64,000 bases of DNA, from contig NZ_CP078093.1 of NCBI RefSeq assembly GCF_019203185.1, forward strand, positions 124,001 to 188,000, given 5' to 3'. Numbering within the stretch: position 1 is the first letter of the stretch; the number at the start of each line of letters is the position of its first letter. The notes beneath the pieces are model-generated. The model saw nothing but the letters and a program-made list of their open reading frames with translations. It did not search any database and had not been told where the DNA came from. Of the stretch, positions 61,119 through 64,000 are shown piece by piece. Source of the stretch: Crassaminicella indica (GTDB lineage: Bacteria > Bacillota > Clostridia > Peptostreptococcales > Thermotaleaceae). The position numbers were made by a program, and so were the translations under genes.

Positions 61119-61826
61119 ATGTCAAAATTTTATGGAATTGGTACTGGCCCTGGAGACAGCTCTTTGGTTACAGTAAAAGCAGTAAACACACTTAAAAAAT
61201 TAGATGTTCTTTTTGCTCCTCAACCAAAGGAAGGGGGAGAAAGCTTAGCTTTATCTATTGTCAAGGAATATATTTTACCTAAAACAGAAATAAAGCAAAG
61301 ACACTTTCCAATGAATTTCAATGATGAAGAAAGAATAAATGCTTGGAATAAAATTGCAAAATCAATAGAAAATGAAGTAAAAAGTGGAAAAAATGTGGGC
61401 TTTATTACTTTAGGAGATCCAATGCTTTACAGTACTTATGTTTATATTTTAGAACTTTTAAGAGGAAAAGTAGAAATAGAAACAATCCCGGGAATCAGTG
61501 CTTTTTCAAATATTGCTTCAAGTCAAAACTTTCCTCTTGTCATGGACCGAGAAGCTTTGGTAATACTACCATGTACCGCTGATGAAGAAAAAATTGATTT
61601 TACGTTAAAAAATTATAACTCTATTGTACTAATGAAAGTATATAAAAATTTCAAGGAAATAATTAAAAAGCTTAAAAAATACGATTTAATCAAATATGCA
61701 ATCCTAGTAAGCAATTCTTCTCAAGACCGTGAAATAGTTTATCATGATTTGGAAAATATTAGAGAGGATCAAATATCATATTTTTCAACTATATTAATTA
61801 ACAAAGAAAACTACCACAATAAGTAA
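61119..61826 (+). CDS. cobI: Precorrin-2 / cobalt-factor-II C20-methyltransferase
   Basis: 235 residues, SAM-dependent tetrapyrrole methylase of cobalamin synthesis (CobI/CbiL). Marks are MSKFYGIGTGPGDSSLVTVKAV, GFITLGDPMLYSTYVYI and IPGISAFSNIASS. Start is ATG 61119; an open frame continues upstream but overlaps the permease gene. The ribosome site AGGAGG lies 33 bp upstream, with a perfect 9-bp hairpin (AACGAATAC / GTATTCGTT) between, which would bring it to normal distance. The only clear corrin-ring gene here. Confidence 0.9.
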   Translation: MSKFYGIGTGPGDSSLVTVKAVNTLKKLDVLFAPQPKEGGESLALSIVKEYILPKTEIKQRHFPMNFNDEERINAWNKIAKSIENEVKSGKNVGFITLGDPMLYSTYVYILELLRGKVEIETIPGISAFSNIASSQNFPLVMDREALVILPCTADEEKIDFTLKNYNSIVLMKVYKNFKEIIKKLKKYDLIKYAILVSNSSQDREIVYHDLENIREDQISYFSTILINKENYHNK

Positions 61827-61857
61827 GTATCTTTAAAAGATTAGCCAAATATTTTAA

Positions 61858-61899
61858 GCCCGTAAAACCTTCTATATAAACAACAGAGGTTTTACGGGC
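61858..61899. terminator. Terminator between cobI and fabI
   Basis: GCCCGTAAAACCT and AGGTTTTACGGGC form a 13-bp stem; CATTTTATA follows on the plus strand. Probably bidirectional for these convergent genes. Confidence 0.82.
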
Positions 61900-61931
61900 C
61901 ATTTTATATACAAATCAACGTAAAAAATCCA

Positions 61932-62708
61932 TTAATATCCTAATATATGATAGCCACCATCTACATGAATATTTTCACCTGTTACACCGCTGCTTAAATC
62001 ACTACATAAAAAAAGCGCTGTATTTCCTATCTCTTCTGTATTTATAAGCCTCTTCATAGGAGTTTTTTCTTCAAATGCTTTTAACATCGTATTAAAATCT
62101 TTAATTCCTTTTGCTGCTAATGTTTTTATAGGACCAGCAGAAATTGCATTTACTCTTATATTTTCTTCACCTAAATCATGAGCTAAATACTTTACACTAG
62201 CTTCTAATGCTGCTTTTGCTACACCCATTACATTATAGTTTTTAACTACTCTCTCTCCCCCTAAATATGTCAATGCCACTATACTTCCTCCATTAAGCAT
62301 AAGAGGCTTTGCATATTTAGCAACTGATACTAAAGAATACGCACTAACCTCTTGTGCCATCATATATCCATCTCTTGATGTATCTACATAGCTTCCTTCA
62401 AGCTCTTCCTTTTTTGCATGAGCAATGCTGTGTACAACCCCATGAAGTGTTTCAAATTCACCTCTTAATATATCAAATGTATTTTCTATTTCTGTATCTT
62501 TTGTCACATCACAAGAAAGCAAAAGTACATCCTTCATGCCCTCTTGTTCAATAAGCTTTTCGATACTTTTTTTTGTTTTTTCTCCTAAATATGTAAATGC
62601 TAATTTTGCTCCTGCTTTATGAAAAACCTTTGCAATTGCCCAGGCAATACTCCATTTATTTGCCACACCCATAATCAAAATATTTTTATCCTTTAATAAA
62701 GTACTCAT
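61932..62708 (-). CDS. fabI: Enoyl-ACP reductase (FabI type)
   Basis: 258-residue short-chain-dehydrogenase-fold enzyme for the last step of fatty-acid elongation. Nucleotide motif NILIMGVANKWSIAWAIAK, catalytic Tyr-(x)6-Lys spacing in YNVMGVAKAALEASVKYLA, and VNAISAGPIKTLAA are all FabI features. ATG 62708 follows AAGGAGATGACAAT. It begins 12 bp after the penicillin-binding protein gene ends, so may be co-transcribed with it. Confidence 0.96.
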   Translation of the reverse strand: MSTLLKDKNILIMGVANKWSIAWAIAKVFHKAGAKLAFTYLGEKTKKSIEKLIEQEGMKDVLLLSCDVTKDTEIENTFDILRGEFETLHGVVHSIAHAKKEELEGSYVDTSRDGYMMAQEVSAYSLVSVAKYAKPLMLNGGSIVALTYLGGERVVKNYNVMGVAKAALEASVKYLAHDLGEENIRVNAISAGPIKTLAAKGIKDFNTMLKAFEEKTPMKRLINTEEIGNTALFLCSDLSSGVTGENIHVDGGYHILGY

Positions 62709-62720
62709 ATTGTCATCTCC

Positions 62721-64000
62721 TTATCTCAATCTATCTAGAGCAGTCGCCATAACATCTCCTGCAATAGGAGCTGCACTTTTCCCTCCAGTTATTCCAATAT
62801 TCTCTAATACTACAGCAATAGCCACCTTAGGATCATTAGCTGGTGCAAAACCTATAAACCATCCATGTCCTTTTTTTGTCTCATTTTGTGCTGTTCCTGT
62901 TTTACCAGCTACCTTTATATTTTTAATTCTTGCATTCTTACCTGATCCTTCTTCTACAACACTAATCATCATTGTCTTCAAATCTTGTGCTACTGCTTTG
63001 CTGCTTGTCCTTGATAAAACTTGAGGATAATTTATTTTCACAGTCCTTCCCTTAGGGTCAATCACCTCCTTTACTAAAATAGGCTTCATCATTTCTCCAT
63101 CATTGGCAATAGCCCCTGCTACCATTGCCATATTCAGCGGAGTAACAAGTATTTTCCCTTGACCAATAGCAGATGCCCCAAGTTCAGGACGCGTCATACT
63201 TCCCTTTGGAAATCTTGATTTTTTTACTTTTAAATCGAATGGAATATACTTATTGAACATATACTTTTCTGCTACATTTCTTAGTTTTTCTTCCCCTAAT
63301 TGAAGTCCAGCTTGACTGAAGAACACATTGCAGGAAACCTCTAAAGCCCTTTTCATATCTAATCTTCCATGAGCTATACCTTTATAATCTTTTAATATAT
63401 ATCCATCAATATTAATAGAACCCTTACAATCAAAAGTTTTTTCTACATTTTTATTTTCTAAAGCTGCTGTGGCAGTTATAGTTTTGAATATAGATCCTGG
63501 TGTATAAAGTCCCATAGTTGCTCGATTAAGAAGAGGACTGTTTTTATCTTCTATAATTTCATTCCATTGATTTTTTATTATAGATGGATCAAAATCTGGC
63601 TTGCTTACCATTGCATAGATTTCTCCAGTTTTAGGATTCATCAAAACAATTGCTCCCTTTTTTCCTCGAAGCTTCCTTTCTGCATAACTTTGAAGCTCAT
63701 GATCAATAGTTAAAATTAAATTATTTCCTTTTTCATTTGTTCCAATAATCTTTTCTGTAATTTCTTGTATAGGATTTTCTTTAATGTTTAATAGCTCATT
63801 ATTATAAGAAGATTCCAATCCTGCTTTTCCATACTCTTTAAAGCTATATCCTATTATATGACTATAAACTCTTCCATATGGATATTTGCGAATTTGATTG
63901 TTCTCCTTTTTTTCGCTATATGCAAGTGTTTTACCATTTCTATCAGCAATAACACCTCTAAGCACATACTCTTCATTTATCCACTGTCTTTTATTATAAT
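62721..64000 (-). CDS. Penicillin-binding protein transpeptidase (FtsI/PbpA type; 5' end outside window)
   Basis: At least 426 residues; the N-terminus lies beyond base 64000, because the frame stays open with YNKRQWINEEYVLRGVIADRNG, a typical PBP start region without the signal anchor. Catalytic motifs are SIFK (Ser in YTPGSIFKTITA), SCN in EVSCNVFFSQ and KTG in VAGKTGTAQN. It cross-links peptidoglycan; the short size fits the PbpA/FtsI group often paired with FtsW/RodA. A GTG at 63965 could be mistaken for the start but lies inside the conserved region. Confidence 0.93.
   Translation of the reverse strand, partial: YNKRQWINEEYVLRGVIADRNGKTLAYSEKKENNQIRKYPYGRVYSHIIGYSFKEYGKAGLESSYNNELLNIKENPIQEITEKIIGTNEKGNNLILTIDHELQSYAERKLRGKKGAIVLMNPKTGEIYAMVSKPDFDPSIIKNQWNEIIEDKNSPLLNRATMGLYTPGSIFKTITATAALENKNVEKTFDCKGSINIDGYILKDYKGIAHGRLDMKRALEVSCNVFFSQAGLQLGEEKLRNVAEKYMFNKYIPFDLKVKKSRFPKGSMTRPELGASAIGQGKILVTPLNMAMVAGAIANDGEMMKPILVKEVIDPKGRTVKINYPQVLSRTSSKAVAQDLKTMMISVVEEGSGKNARIKNIKVAGKTGTAQNETKKGHGWFIGFAPANDPKVAIAVVLENIGITGGKSAAPIAGDVMATALDRLR

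Noticed and set aside
63961-63965. GTG at 63965 as start of a 414-residue penicillin-binding protein
   Set aside because: The frame remains open to the window edge with family-typical sequence upstream of it, and no ribosome site precedes the GTG.

Overview
The window looks like chromosomal DNA of a low-GC, spore-forming anaerobic Firmicute (Clostridia). The evidence is very AT-rich coding with strong AGGAGG-type ribosome sites, a T-box thrS leader, an L20-type infC leader, ytxC beside thrS, a GerAB-type germination permease, the HydE hydrogenase maturase, and a 4-hydroxybutyrate fermentation cluster closely matching remembered Clostridium kluyveri and C. aminobutyricum proteins. The species cannot be named from sequence alone. 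No phage, insertion sequence, CRISPR array or replication origin was found.

Layout. 1-2055: the N-terminal part of a Trk/Ktr potassium channel subunit, then infC-rpmI-rplT on the minus strand with a leader. 2069-7331: a four-gene ABC importer (lipoprotein, double ATPase, two permeases) of the BMP/DUF3798 type. 7652-9241: a short FtsH-like protease, convergent with thrS. 11165-14395: the T-box leader, a 216-bp inverted-repeat element, a DUF445 membrane protein, ytxC and a GME-fold hypothetical. 14391-17694: an M24 peptidase, an XRE-cupin regulator and a POT-like transporter; the first two use ATA isoleucine codons very heavily.

17975-29591 is the most distinctive region. A CBS-PAS sigma-54 activator sits at the head of a cluster with two nearly identical abfD genes, a permease, a lone GerAB-like protein, a NifU-like protein, a small cysteine-rich protein, abfT and 4hbD. 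Both abfD copies have sigma-54 -24/-12 promoters. Upstream of each lie three related 16-bp GTTGCA-N4-TGCAAC elements in nearly the same geometry. The enzymes turn succinate semialdehyde or 4-hydroxybutyrate into crotonyl-CoA.

29647-33798: tRNA genes Asp-Phe-Gly-Cys, hslO and a PHP hydrolase with duplicated promoter-leaders, a GNAT protein and hydE. 33827-41045: a sulfur region with an intact YeeE/YedE transporter, a CoA-disulfide reductase fused to rhodanese, an AGCS-like carrier, a LysR regulator, and a second YeeE split in two around TusA. The inverted-repeat element recurs here in opposite orientation. 41147-53565: DegV and a complete maltodextrin operon (LacI regulator, MsmX-like ATPase, binding protein, two permeases, GH31, malQ, glgP) with two LacI operators.

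53780-61826: a cobalamin-riboswitch operon of a BtuCD-like transporter, a lipoprotein made of two tandem CbiK chelatase domains, and a binding lipoprotein with an SLH-like C-terminus. Divergent from it are an ABC-2 exporter and cobI. The window ends with fabI and the 3' part of a penicillin-binding protein gene.
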